Positions 17,138 through 25,212 of a stretch of DNA of 49,565 nt are shown in pieces. Source of the stretch: Spirochaetota bacterium (GTDB lineage: Bacteria; Spirochaetota; Spirochaetia; ARS1246); NCBI GenBank assembly GCA_024275515.1, contig JAJRYZ010000302.1, forward strand, positions 1-49,565. Direction: 5' to 3'. The notes under the pieces were generated by a model that was given only the letters and a program-made list of their open reading frames with translations, had not been told where the DNA came from and ran no database searches. Numbering within the stretch: the first letter of the stretch is position 1; the number at the start of each line of letters is the position of its first letter. A program made the position numbers and the translations under genes.

Positions 17138-18004
17138 TCATTCGATGTTCCGCAGTTGCTCCCTCATTTTCTCGATAGCGTCTTTTGCCTCGACGACTCT
17201 TTCGTTTATCTCATAGATAGGACTCTTGGATCCGATCGTATTGATCTCCCTGTTGAGTTCCTGGCACAGGAAATCGAGCTTTTTTCCGATCGGTTCCGAC
17301 GAGAGAAGCGCCGTGTCGAAAGCGTCGAGATGCCCATGCAGACGGCTAATCTCCTCGTCGATGCTGAACTTTACCAAAAGCGCGCCGATTTCAGCAAGCA
17401 TCCTGTCTTCGTCGATCCGTGTCCCGAGCACTTCGTCGAAGCGCTCCCGCACCTGGTCCCGGATGAGTTGACCAAGTCGCCGTGCCTCTCGTTCAAAAAG
17501 GCTCAACACCGAGCCGACCGTTTCCCGATGCGTGGCGAGAGCGGCGGCGGTTGATTCTCCTTCGCGAAGCCGCTCGGCGTCAAGCTCGCAGAGAGCGCGC
17601 ACGAGTTCCGGTTCGATCCGGCGCCACGCCTCGTCCACATCGATCCGATGCTCGCTTCGGATGTGCTCGTCATAGCGAAGAATATGCGAAAGATGAATCG
17701 GCTCGGCGACTCCGGCGCGCTGCTTCAGCGCTCGGAGCGACTCGACCAACGCGTCGACGGCGATCGGATCGAACTCGAACAGCGGCCCTTGCGCGAGCGA
17801 ACGATAGCGGATCGTGCATTCGACCTTTCCGCGGCGAATAGTTCCACCGATGTGACCGCGCACGACCGACTCCTTCGGAGAAAGCGAGCCGGGCAGCGTC
17901 ACGTTGATATCCAGATATCGGTTATTGTAGCACTTGATCTCGACCATCAGGTAGTGTTCGTCCGTCTGTATTTCGCGCCGCGCGAATCCGGTCATGCTTT
18001 TCAT
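17138..18004 (-). CDS. yicC: YicC-family endoribonuclease
   Basis: 288 residues with both YicC domains: N-terminal MKSMTGFARRE..VEIKCYNNRYLDINVTLPG and C-terminal DEEISRLHGHLDAF...GKKLDFLCQELNREINTIGSKS. The family acts as an RNase involved in small-RNA turnover in E. coli; the role here is inferred. The start follows the conserved MKSMTGFA and overlaps the murC stop as ATGA. Confidence 0.92.
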   Translation of the reverse strand: MKSMTGFARREIQTDEHYLMVEIKCYNNRYLDINVTLPGSLSPKESVVRGHIGGTIRRGKVECTIRYRSLAQGPLFEFDPIAVDALVESLRALKQRAGVAEPIHLSHILRYDEHIRSEHRIDVDEAWRRIEPELVRALCELDAERLREGESTAAALATHRETVGSVLSLFEREARRLGQLIRDQVRERFDEVLGTRIDEDRMLAEIGALLVKFSIDEEISRLHGHLDAFDTALLSSEPIGKKLDFLCQELNREINTIGSKSPIYEINERVVEAKDAIEKMREQLRNIE

Positions 18005-19434
18005 ACGTTCCTGCCTTCGAGCAGCATGCGTCCGAGTTTCCAATTATCGCCGGCGCCCAGGGTAAGAAAAAGGTCTCCCGGAGAAAGAGCGTCAACGAGG
18101 AATCGAAAGGCGTCCTGATAGTCGTCGAAATAGAAAACGTTGTCTCTGCGGTCTGAGACCGCTTTATACAGATCGAACCCGCTCACTCGTCCGGACGTCT
18201 CGCGCGCGGAAGAATAGACCGGATGCAGGATGAGCATATCGGCCCGGTCGAACGCGGCGACGAACTCGTCGAACAACGCCGCGGTTCGGCTGTAGGTGTG
18301 CGGCATGAAATCCACTACCACCCTTCGAGCGGGATAGAAATCACGGAGTCCGGCAATCGTTTTTCGAACGGCCGTCGGGTGGTGCCCGTAGTCGTCCATG
18401 ACAAGCACGCCGTTTCGCTCTCCAACGACTTCGCTCCGTCGGGTCGTACCCCGAAAGGCGACCAGTCGGTCGAGGCACACCGCGAGGTCGTTTTCGGTAA
18501 ACTCTCCATGGTCGTCGACGCAGAGCGACGAGGCGAGCGCGATCGAAGCCGTGGCGTTGAGCACGTTGTGATCACCGGGAACGCGAAGCTCGACGTCGGT
18601 CCCCCGCTCTCCCAATCGGAACTCGATCGCGCCGCTTCTGCGCCGGACCTCGCGAACGAGGAAGGCCCCTTCGGCGGTCGCTCCATACGGCACGCAACGG
18701 ATATCGCGTCTTCGATCCCGCACGACCGAAGCGACCCTCGCGGCGCCGGCGTCGTCCCGACAGTAGATGAGTTCTCCTCCGGTGGGAAGCAGCTCGGCGT
18801 ACGACAGGAAAGCGTCGATTACGTCTTCGAGATCGCCGAAATAGTCGGGATGATCGAACTCGACGCTCGTCATGACGATTCGCGTCGGTCTAAAAGAAAG
18901 AAAATGACGACGGTACTCGTCGCTTTCGGCCACGAAATAGATGTCACCCGCGTGAAACACGGGGTGTCCTCCGAAATCGGCAACGCCGGCGGCGACGAGC
19001 ACCGATACATCGAGACCGAGCGCGGCGAGCAACGTTCCGGTCATGGCGGTGGTCGTCGATTTTCCGTGGGTACCGGTGATCCCCGCCGATACGCACCCGC
19101 GCGACAGGGCGCCGACCGCCTCGCTGTATTCGAGCATCGGGATCCCGAGCCTCGCGGCATGGAGAAGCTCGACGTTCGTCGAAGGACGGTAGGCGCCCGA
19201 ATAGATCACCCACTCGGCGTCGTTCGGAACGTTTCCCGCATCGAAGCCTTCGGCAAAAGCGATCCGTGCTTCACGCAGAACGCGGTCGGTGGGGAAGATT
19301 TCGGCGGTATCGCTTCCGGAAACGCGGGCGCCCTTGAGCACACACAACTCGGCGAGCGCCGACATGCCGGCGCCCTTGATTCCGACGAAGTGAAGCCGCC
19401 TTCGGCGAAGGTCGCGGGGGAACGGTTCTACCAC
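18001..19434 (-). CDS. murC: UDP-N-acetylmuramate--L-alanine ligase
   Basis: Cytoplasmic ATP-dependent ligase that adds L-Ala to UDP-MurNAc in peptidoglycan synthesis. Visible are the UDP-binding start HFVGIKGAGMSALAEL, the ATP loop GITGTHGKSTTTAM, and the C-terminal ligase domain with VMDDYGHHPTAVRKTI and MPHTYSRTAALFDEF. About 477 residues from GTG 19434, which overlaps the upstream stop by 7 bp; ATG 19470 would add 12 Arg-rich residues and a 43-bp overlap. Neither has a strong Shine-Dalgarno. Confidence 0.93.
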   Translation of the reverse strand: MVEPFPRDLRRRRLHFVGIKGAGMSALAELCVLKGARVSGSDTAEIFPTDRVLREARIAFAEGFDAGNVPNDAEWVIYSGAYRPSTNVELLHAARLGIPMLEYSEAVGALSRGCVSAGITGTHGKSTTTAMTGTLLAALGLDVSVLVAAGVADFGGHPVFHAGDIYFVAESDEYRRHFLSFRPTRIVMTSVEFDHPDYFGDLEDVIDAFLSYAELLPTGGELIYCRDDAGAARVASVVRDRRRDIRCVPYGATAEGAFLVREVRRRSGAIEFRLGERGTDVELRVPGDHNVLNATASIALASSLCVDDHGEFTENDLAVCLDRLVAFRGTTRRSEVVGERNGVLVMDDYGHHPTAVRKTIAGLRDFYPARRVVVDFMPHTYSRTAALFDEFVAAFDRADMLILHPVYSSARETSGRVSGFDLYKAVSDRRDNVFYFDDYQDAFRFLVDALSPGDLFLTLGAGDNWKLGRMLLEGRNV

Positions 19435-20552
19435 GGCCCGCGCCGTCCGTCGAGGTCGACGACGATCCATGCCGACGGGTCGGCCTGGTCCGAGGCGATC
19501 ATGCCGAGCGGCACATCCTCGGTCGTCTCGGCGATCACTTGCGACCCTTTTTCGGTGTCGATCCTCGCTCCGGTTCCGTCGACCAAAACGGCCGACACCG
19601 AGTGGCTATACTCGCTTGAAACGAGAAGCACCGAATCGATCCCTGCATAGTGCAGCAGCGTGGCATAGACGAGGCCGCGGGAGTCGCAGTCACCGCTCTC
19701 GCGCAGCGCCGCCTCGTAGGGATTGAGCAGATCGGCGAGCGTGCCCGTCCTCGTGTACTCCCAGCTCTGAACCCATGCGAGCAGCATCTCCGCCACTTCA
19801 CGGTCGTCGCGCCGGGCGGCAAAAGCGGCGAATTGCGTACCCAGCACGCCGAAGCGCGCGTAGCCGTCGCGGTAGATCATGCGATAGAAGCGCCTCCATG
19901 CGTCGACGTTCGTTCCGTCGGAGCGCGAAAGCAACCTCGCTTCGCGCTCGACTACCAGCTGAGCGATCTCGAACTGGCCGGTGTCCACGTCGAACCGAGT
20001 CGAGAAGTCTCCGATATCGATAATCGCGGTGGCGTCCTCTCCGTCGTCGACAAGCATGAATTGACTCACGGGACCCGGAACGGTCAACTCGTCGTCGGAG
20101 AGAGCGACCGAATCGATCGCCGAGAGAATCTCGTCCCGGCGTTCCCCTCCTTCGGGGCCGTAGCCGATTATGACGACGTCCGCGCCGGAAGCGCGGGCAC
20201 AGAAGGCGTAGCCTGCTACCGGCGCGCCGGCCGCGTCGAACGATATCGATGCGAACACCGCTTCCCGACCGGCGTACGCGTAGGGTACCCGGTCTCCCGC
20301 GGCGTCAAGACTCGACGCCACCATGTCGTAGAGGTCGATCAACGAAACCGAATCGTTCGATACGAACCGGAACACCTGAACGAACGTGTCGCGACTTGCA
20401 TTGGTAAAGGAGAACGACTCGTTTCGTTCCTCCCCGAACGCGGCCCAGCCTTCCGGAAGATCGAAGGAGATTCCGTCGGGTCCTCGATACTCGACGGCGA
20501 AAAGGAAACCCGGCAGCGCCAGAATCAACAACGTCGCGCGGAATCGGTTCAT
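19428..20552 (-). CDS. secreted transglutaminase-like protein
   Basis: 374 residues with a signal peptide (MNRFRATLLILALPGFLFA). Residues ~20-175 form a lipoprotein-like beta domain (RGPDGISFDLPEGWAAF...). The C-terminal part resembles a transglutaminase-like cysteine protease fold: the Cys in GDCDSRGLVYATLLHYAG, the His in YSHSVSAVLVDG and an acidic residue in ARIDTEKG. This would make it a periplasmic or surface protease or peptide-processing enzyme; the substrate is unknown. ATG 20552 has GAGGTG just upstream; TTG 20567 is less likely. Encoded immediately before murC. Confidence 0.6.
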   Translation of the reverse strand: MNRFRATLLILALPGFLFAVEYRGPDGISFDLPEGWAAFGEERNESFSFTNASRDTFVQVFRFVSNDSVSLIDLYDMVASSLDAAGDRVPYAYAGREAVFASISFDAAGAPVAGYAFCARASGADVVIIGYGPEGGERRDEILSAIDSVALSDDELTVPGPVSQFMLVDDGEDATAIIDIGDFSTRFDVDTGQFEIAQLVVEREARLLSRSDGTNVDAWRRFYRMIYRDGYARFGVLGTQFAAFAARRDDREVAEMLLAWVQSWEYTRTGTLADLLNPYEAALRESGDCDSRGLVYATLLHYAGIDSVLLVSSEYSHSVSAVLVDGTGARIDTEKGSQVIAETTEDVPLGMIASDQADPSAWIVVDLDGRRGPW

Positions 20553-20735
20553 TGATGCGCACCTCAATCAACAGGTAAGGAGCGTCGCCGAGGCGTGGCG
20601 CTCCATTTGATATATCGGCGCGAAACGGTCCGGCGACGAGCGATGAGTTGAATTTCGGCAGGATCTCGCCGCGCACTGTTCGGGCAACCGACCGACGACG
20701 CACGGCTGCACGCCGAAGAATCGAGTGCCGGACCG

Positions 20736-21104
20736 TTAGTTGGCCGACGGAACGCCGAGCAGCTCCCGGTCGATCACTTCTTTCAGGACATCCTTGGGAA
20801 GAGCACCGGCGGCCATCTGCGGCTTGCCCTTTTTGGGGATAAACAACAAACTCGGAATGCTCTGGATACCGAACGCCGCCGCGAGCTCCTGCTCGGCTTC
20901 GGTATCGATCTTGTAAAAATCGACCTTGCCGTCGTACTCCGACGACAGTTCTTCGATGACGGGCGCAACCATTTTGCACGGCCCGCACCAGTCGGCGTAG
21001 AAATCGATCACCGCCGGCAGCTCTCCGCGGAAACTCCATTCGTCTTTGTTTTCGTAGTCGAATACTTTCTCGATAAAGGTCTCTTTCGTCAGTGTTTCAC
21101 TCAT
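20736..21104 (-). CDS. trxA: thioredoxin
   Basis: 122-residue thioredoxin, slightly longer than usual because of an N-terminal extension. The active site FYADWCGPCKMVAPVIEEL puts the redox pair at Cys40 and Cys43, and 'GIQSIPSLLFIPKKGKPQ' has the conserved cis-Pro. ATG 21104 has a strong GAGGAGG Shine-Dalgarno. Monocistronic or first gene of the minus-strand block; divergent from plsC. Confidence 0.95.
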   Translation of the reverse strand: MSETLTKETFIEKVFDYENKDEWSFRGELPAVIDFYADWCGPCKMVAPVIEELSSEYDGKVDFYKIDTEAEQELAAAFGIQSIPSLLFIPKKGKPQMAAGALPKDVLKEVIDRELLGVPSAN

Positions 21105-21190
21105 GCTTTCCTCCTCATGTAATATATGAAAACTACTATATTAAGCTCGCCTCGTCAACCGAAAACCTGTGGCCCGCTTGGCCGTAGCCG

Positions 21191-21199
21191 TGATAGAAT
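21191..21199 (+). promoter_or_regulatory. extended -10 element for plsC, nearly leaderless
   Basis: TGATAGAAT fits an extended -10 (TGn plus TAGAAT, 21194-21199). No good -35 is seen 17 bp upstream. The box ends 10 nt before the ATG at 21210 and there is no Shine-Dalgarno, the same layout as hisS and nifS. Confidence 0.45.
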
Positions 21200-21209
21200 T
21201 TCTCCCGTT

Positions 21210-21992
21210 ATGCAGATCTATTTCCCGGGAAACAGCTATCGCACACCGGCTTTCGTTCCTCGGCACCCGCTCGACGTTCTCGCCTTCGGCACCCGCTGGG
21301 GCCTTTATTCGGGTCTCGTCGGCGCCGTTCTCGAAGCCCGTCACGCCGCCCTCGACGGCGTCTACGACGATGAGTTCTGGGCACGCAGCTCCTTCCGCGT
21401 CATGCGACTCATCGAGCGGTGCGGCGGAAGGTTCGAAATCGACGGTTTCGACAATATCCGCCGGCTCAACGGCCCGGCCGTCTTCGTTTCCAATCATATG
21501 AGCACGCTTGAGACTCAAGTCTTACCGGTTCTGATCGCACCGATACGAAAGGTGACGTTCGTGGTCAAGGAGCAATTGACCCGGGGACCGCTTTTCGGCC
21601 CGATCATGCGGTCGCGGGATCCGGTCACCGTCGGGCGGGAACACCCGGGACGGGACCTGATGCGAGTGCTCGATGGAGGCGCCGAGCGAATACGCCGCGG
21701 GATCTCGGTCGTCGTTTTTCCGCAGAGTACGCGAGTGACCCGCTTCGACCCGGATAGATTCAACTCGCTCGGCGCCAAGCTTGCGCACCGGGCGCGGGTC
21801 CCCGTGCTTCCGGTTGCACTGAAAACCGATTTCTGGGAGAATGGCAGGCTTCTGAGGGGTTTCGGTCCCATCAAGAAGCATCGAACCATCTATTTTTCGT
21901 TCGGTCCGTCGCTGCCGGCGGAAGACGGGACGAAGAGGGTGCATCGGCGTACTATCGACTTCATACAACGGCGACTCTCGGAGTGGGAGTAG
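21210..21992 (+). CDS. 1-acyl-glycerol-3-phosphate acyltransferase-like protein
   Basis: PlsC/lysophospholipid acyltransferase family, 260 residues, probably at the inner face of the membrane in phospholipid synthesis. The catalytic motif is NHMSTLET, an HX4E rather than the usual HX4D. The second glycerol-phosphate motif is VVFPQSTRV instead of FPEGTRS, and 'GPLFGPIMRSRDPVTVGR' is the acyl-chain loop. The changes suggest a sub-family with its own acceptor. The start at 21210 (MQIYFPGNSYRTPAF) follows the -10 element; ATG 21126 would add 28 unlikely residues. The next gene starts 15 bp downstream. Confidence 0.8.
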   Translation: MQIYFPGNSYRTPAFVPRHPLDVLAFGTRWGLYSGLVGAVLEARHAALDGVYDDEFWARSSFRVMRLIERCGGRFEIDGFDNIRRLNGPAVFVSNHMSTLETQVLPVLIAPIRKVTFVVKEQLTRGPLFGPIMRSRDPVTVGREHPGRDLMRVLDGGAERIRRGISVVVFPQSTRVTRFDPDRFNSLGAKLAHRARVPVLPVALKTDFWENGRLLRGFGPIKKHRTIYFSFGPSLPAEDGTKRVHRRTIDFIQRRLSEWE

Positions 21993-22007
21993 CCGCAGGA
22001 GGCTTGG

Positions 22008-23435
22008 ATGGATTTTTCGTGGACTTTTTTTGTCGATCTCGGCGCCATCTCGCTTGCGCTCCTCATCGCTACTTTTCTTCGGGCGCGAATCCGATTCTTC
22101 CAGAAATTCCTTATCCCAAACGCGTTGACCGCGGGGTTTCTGCTGCTTTTCTTCTATAACTACGCTGCTCCCGTCCTCGGACTCTCTTCCGCGAGCCTCG
22201 GCGAACTGGTCTATCACCTTCTGAGCGTCTCTTTTATCGCGATGACGCTGCGAAAAACCCCCGCCCGCAGACGCTCCGACAGCATCTTCGCTACGTCGGT
22301 CGGCGTACTCTCGCAGTATGCACTCCAGGCGACGATCGGTCTTCTGGTGACTTTTTTTCTTGTAACGACGATACTCCCGGACCTTTTTCCCGCCTTCGGT
22401 TGGCTTCTTCCGCTCGGTTTCGTGCTGGGACCGGGACAGGCGTTCGCTATCGGTCAGGGGTGGGAGAGCTTCGGATTCGAGGGGGCGGGAACGCTCGGAC
22501 TCTCCTTTGCGGCCATCGGGTTTCTGTGGGCGTGTTTCGGCGGAGTATTCTTGATCAACTACGGCATACGGCGCGGGTGGGTCTCGCCGTCGGAGATCGG
22601 CTTTCTCAACAGAAAGGGCGCCCGCACCGGCGTCTATCCCCGAACCGGGGAACTGCCCGTAGGAGCACGGTTGACCACCGAATCGGAAGCGATCGACTCG
22701 ATGTCGTTCAATATCGCGATGGTTTTCGGGGCCTACCTCCTCACCTACCTCTTTCTCAAGCTGATGACCTTCTTGCTCTCCTTCGCCGGAGACCTAGGCA
22801 CCGAGCTGGCGACCAATCTGTGGGGAATCGGGTTCGTTTTCGCGGCCATTACCGCCATGATCGTGAAGAAGGTGCTCGGACGGGTCGGCGTCGACTATGT
22901 GCTGGATAACGGTTCGCTCACGCGTATCTCCGGAACCGCAGTCGACATTATGGTCGCCGCGTCGATCGGCGCGATTTCTCTCGTCGTGGTGTCGCAGTAC
23001 TGGCTTCCGATTCTGATCCTGTGCGCGCTCGGCGGGCTGATAACGATCGTTACCGTACCGTGGATCGCCTCGAGGTTGTTTCGCGATCATCGATTCCAAC
23101 GGATGCTTATCATCTACGGGGCAAGCACGGGAACGATGCCGACCGGCCTCGCGTTGCTCCGCGTCATCGATCCGTACTTCGAGACGCCCGCGGCGACGGA
23201 CTACATGTACTCGACTGCGTACACATTCCTTTTGGCGATTCCATTCATCCTGTCGATAAACCTACCGGCCTACAGCGTGACGACCGGAAAGCCGATCTAT
23301 TTCTGGCTCGCTCTCGGCGTCAGTCTCGCCTACCTGCTTTTTGTGTTGATTGCGTACAAAGTCATCTCGAGACGGCGCGCGTTGCGGAGACCCGGGGCCA
23401 TCTGGCTCGCCCGCGAGGACAAGAGCTCGGCATAG
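22008..23435 (+). CDS. gltS: sodium/glutamate symporter family (GltS-like) transporter
   Basis: 475-residue integral membrane protein with roughly 11-13 hydrophobic helices from the N-terminus (FFVDLGAISLALLIATFLRA) to the end. The mid-protein glycine-rich segments LGPGQAFAIGQGWESFG and YGASTGTMPTGLALLRV are the paired re-entrant loops of the GltS fold. Expected to import glutamate or a similar dicarboxylate with Na+. Longer than E. coli GltS (401), with an added hydrophilic loop around residues 200-230. Strong AGGAGG Shine-Dalgarno; co-transcribed with plsC. Confidence 0.85.
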   Translation: MDFSWTFFVDLGAISLALLIATFLRARIRFFQKFLIPNALTAGFLLLFFYNYAAPVLGLSSASLGELVYHLLSVSFIAMTLRKTPARRRSDSIFATSVGVLSQYALQATIGLLVTFFLVTTILPDLFPAFGWLLPLGFVLGPGQAFAIGQGWESFGFEGAGTLGLSFAAIGFLWACFGGVFLINYGIRRGWVSPSEIGFLNRKGARTGVYPRTGELPVGARLTTESEAIDSMSFNIAMVFGAYLLTYLFLKLMTFLLSFAGDLGTELATNLWGIGFVFAAITAMIVKKVLGRVGVDYVLDNGSLTRISGTAVDIMVAASIGAISLVVVSQYWLPILILCALGGLITIVTVPWIASRLFRDHRFQRMLIIYGASTGTMPTGLALLRVIDPYFETPAATDYMYSTAYTFLLAIPFILSINLPAYSVTTGKPIYFWLALGVSLAYLLFVLIAYKVISRRRALRRPGAIWLAREDKSSA

Positions 23436-23456
23436 CGGCAAACGGGAGCGGCATAG

Positions 23457-24032
23457 TCAACTCCGCCGCGAGCCGCTGAAACGGACCACGAGATGGACCT
23501 GCGCGACTCCGGCGCCGGTGTTTTCGATCGCGTGTTCGATATCGCAGTGATAGCTCACGAAATCTCCGGCGGACAACTCCGAAACGTTGTCTCCGGCGGT
23601 GACGCGAACCGAACCGGTGAAGACGGTAAGATACTCTTCGGTTCGGGGGAAGTGCGGCGCCGATCGAAGCGATCCGCCGACCTCGAAGGTGAGAAGGTAC
23701 ATTTCGAGATCTTCCACCATCGATATCGGCGAGAGCACCTTCATGTGCAGTCCCTCCTCGTCGGTCTCGATAGTGGTTATCTCGTCGTGCCGGGCGACGC
23801 TGAATCGCCGCCGCTGCGCCCCGCCGGCGAGGAGCTCGTTTATCTCCACCTTGAGCCCCTGAGCGATCTTCCACACGGTCGCGACGGTCGGGTTGACTTT
23901 ATCCGACTCTATCTGCGACAGCATCGCCTTGGAGACTCCGCTCTTCTCCGACAGCACATCAAGGGTAAGTCCCTGTTCTTTTCGGATTCGCTGCATGTTT
24001 CCCCCGATCTGCGGGGGCTCAATCGGTTTCAT
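23457..24032 (-). CDS. XRE-family regulator with C-terminal cupin
   Basis: 191 residues: an XRE helix-turn-helix (about 10-66, LTLDVLSEKSGVSKAMLSQIESDKVNPTVATVWKIAQGL) joined to a cupin (about 105-187, LTVFTGSVRVTAGD...SYHCDIEHAIENTGAG). Such proteins are small-molecule-sensing regulators of catabolic or transport genes. It is divergent from tdh-kbl and its predicted promoter faces theirs at 24140-24214, so it most likely controls itself and threonine breakdown. ATG 24032 (MKPIEPPQIGGNMQRIRKEQ) is preceded by AGGCGA. It converges on gltS. Confidence 0.85.
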   Translation of the reverse strand: MKPIEPPQIGGNMQRIRKEQGLTLDVLSEKSGVSKAMLSQIESDKVNPTVATVWKIAQGLKVEINELLAGGAQRRRFSVARHDEITTIETDEEGLHMKVLSPISMVEDLEMYLLTFEVGGSLRSAPHFPRTEEYLTVFTGSVRVTAGDNVSELSAGDFVSYHCDIEHAIENTGAGVAQVHLVVRFSGSRRS

Positions 24033-24139
24033 TTCGCCTACATCCCCGTGCCGGCGCTGCGTCGCCGAGCGGGCCTCGCGTCCGTCGCCGCGGCGCCGGC
24101 CGGTTTCGCTCGAGCGCGCGACCCTCTTCGGAGTCCACT

Positions 24140-24168
24140 TTGACACATCGGCGCGAGTTTTATATATT
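24140..24168 (+). promoter_or_regulatory. tdh-kbl promoter (rightward)
   Basis: TTGACA (24140-24145), 17-bp spacer, TATATT (24163-24168): near-consensus sigma70. Predicted start about 24175, giving a leader of about 55 nt that runs through the opposing promoter at 24186-24214. Confidence 0.7.
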
Positions 24169-24185
24169 GAATGAACATTTGATAT

Positions 24186-24214
24186 AGTATACTCTGGCCG
24201 AGTACACGTGTCAA
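24186..24214 (-). promoter_or_regulatory. XRE-cupin promoter (leftward), facing the tdh promoter
   Basis: On the minus strand: TTGACA (24214-24209), 17-bp spacer, TATACT (24191-24186). Predicted start about 24179, only ~4 bp from the tdh start. Palindromes AGTATACT (24186-24193) and ACACGTGT (24204-24211) overlap the -10 and -35 and are candidate operators for the XRE protein. Confidence 0.7.
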
Positions 24215-24230
24215 GGTAAGGAATCGCCGG

Positions 24231-25196
24231 ATGAAACGCATACTGCTGACGGTATCGCTCGGACAACTCGGATCGGAGCTTGCCGCGGCGCTCAGGCGCC
24301 GGTATGGAACGGACAACGTCGTAATCACCGACATCCGAGACGATGTGAACCGGGAGCTGGTGGAGTCGGGACCTTTCCATCTGCTCGACTGCAGAAACTC
24401 GACGGAACTGGCGGAGCTGGTCCGAAAGCATCGAACAGACACGATCTATCATCTCGCGGCGCTTCTTTCGGCCACCGCCGAAACCGACCCACAGCACGCG
24501 TGGGACATTAACATGAACGGATTGGTGTCGGTGCTCGAAGTCGCCCGCGAAACGGAGTGCGCGGTTTTTACTCCCAGTTCGATCGGCGCTTTCGGACCCA
24601 ATACGCCGAAGGATTACACCCCCCAGGATACGATTCAACGACCGACGTCGATGTACGGCGTCACCAAGGTCGCCGGAGAGCTTCTGTGCGACTACTATTT
24701 CAAACGGTACGGAGTCGACACCCGGGGGGTGCGTTACCCGGGGATCATCTCCAACGTCACCCCTCCCGGAGGCGGCACCACCGACTACGCCGTGGATATC
24801 TACTATGCGGCGGTCCGCACGCACTCCTATATCTGTTTCCTTGACGGCGGGACGTATCTCGACATGATCTATATGCCCGACGCCATAAAAGCCGCGATCG
24901 ACGTCATGGAAGCGAATCCGGATCGGCTGCGTCACCGGAACGCCTTCAACGTGTCGGCGATGAGTTTCTGCCCGGAAGATCTGGCCGCCTATATCCGACG
25001 CTACATTCCCGATTTCGAGATATCCTACGAGATCGATCCGGTCCGCCAGGCCATCGCCAACTCGTGGCCGAACAGTCTGGAGGATTACGCCGCGCGGGTA
25101 GAATGGGGATGGGAACCCGACTACGACCTCGATGCGATGACGCGAGAGATGTTGCGGGTGCTCACCGAGCGGGCCGATCGCGGAGCGCTCGTGTAG
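24231..25196 (+). CDS. L-threonine 3-dehydrogenase, short-chain (SDR) type
   Basis: NAD-dependent oxidation of threonine to 2-amino-3-ketobutyrate, by the epimerase-like TDH family rather than the zinc type. 321 residues. The SDR catalytic set is present: Ser116/Ser117 in TPSSIGAFG and Tyr142/Lys146 in SMYGVTK. ITDIRDD binds the NAD ribose. The N-terminal glycine-rich loop is TVSLGQLG: Val8 replaces the first glycine of the usual TGALGQIG, while Gly11 and Gly14 are kept. It is 16 bp upstream of kbl, which supports the assignment over a generic nucleotide-sugar epimerase. Confidence 0.85.
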   Translation: MKRILLTVSLGQLGSELAAALRRRYGTDNVVITDIRDDVNRELVESGPFHLLDCRNSTELAELVRKHRTDTIYHLAALLSATAETDPQHAWDINMNGLVSVLEVARETECAVFTPSSIGAFGPNTPKDYTPQDTIQRPTSMYGVTKVAGELLCDYYFKRYGVDTRGVRYPGIISNVTPPGGGTTDYAVDIYYAAVRTHSYICFLDGGTYLDMIYMPDAIKAAIDVMEANPDRLRHRNAFNVSAMSFCPEDLAAYIRRYIPDFEISYEIDPVRQAIANSWPNSLEDYAARVEWGWEPDYDLDAMTREMLRVLTERADRGALV

Positions 25197-25212
25197 AACG
25201 AAGGAGGAACCG

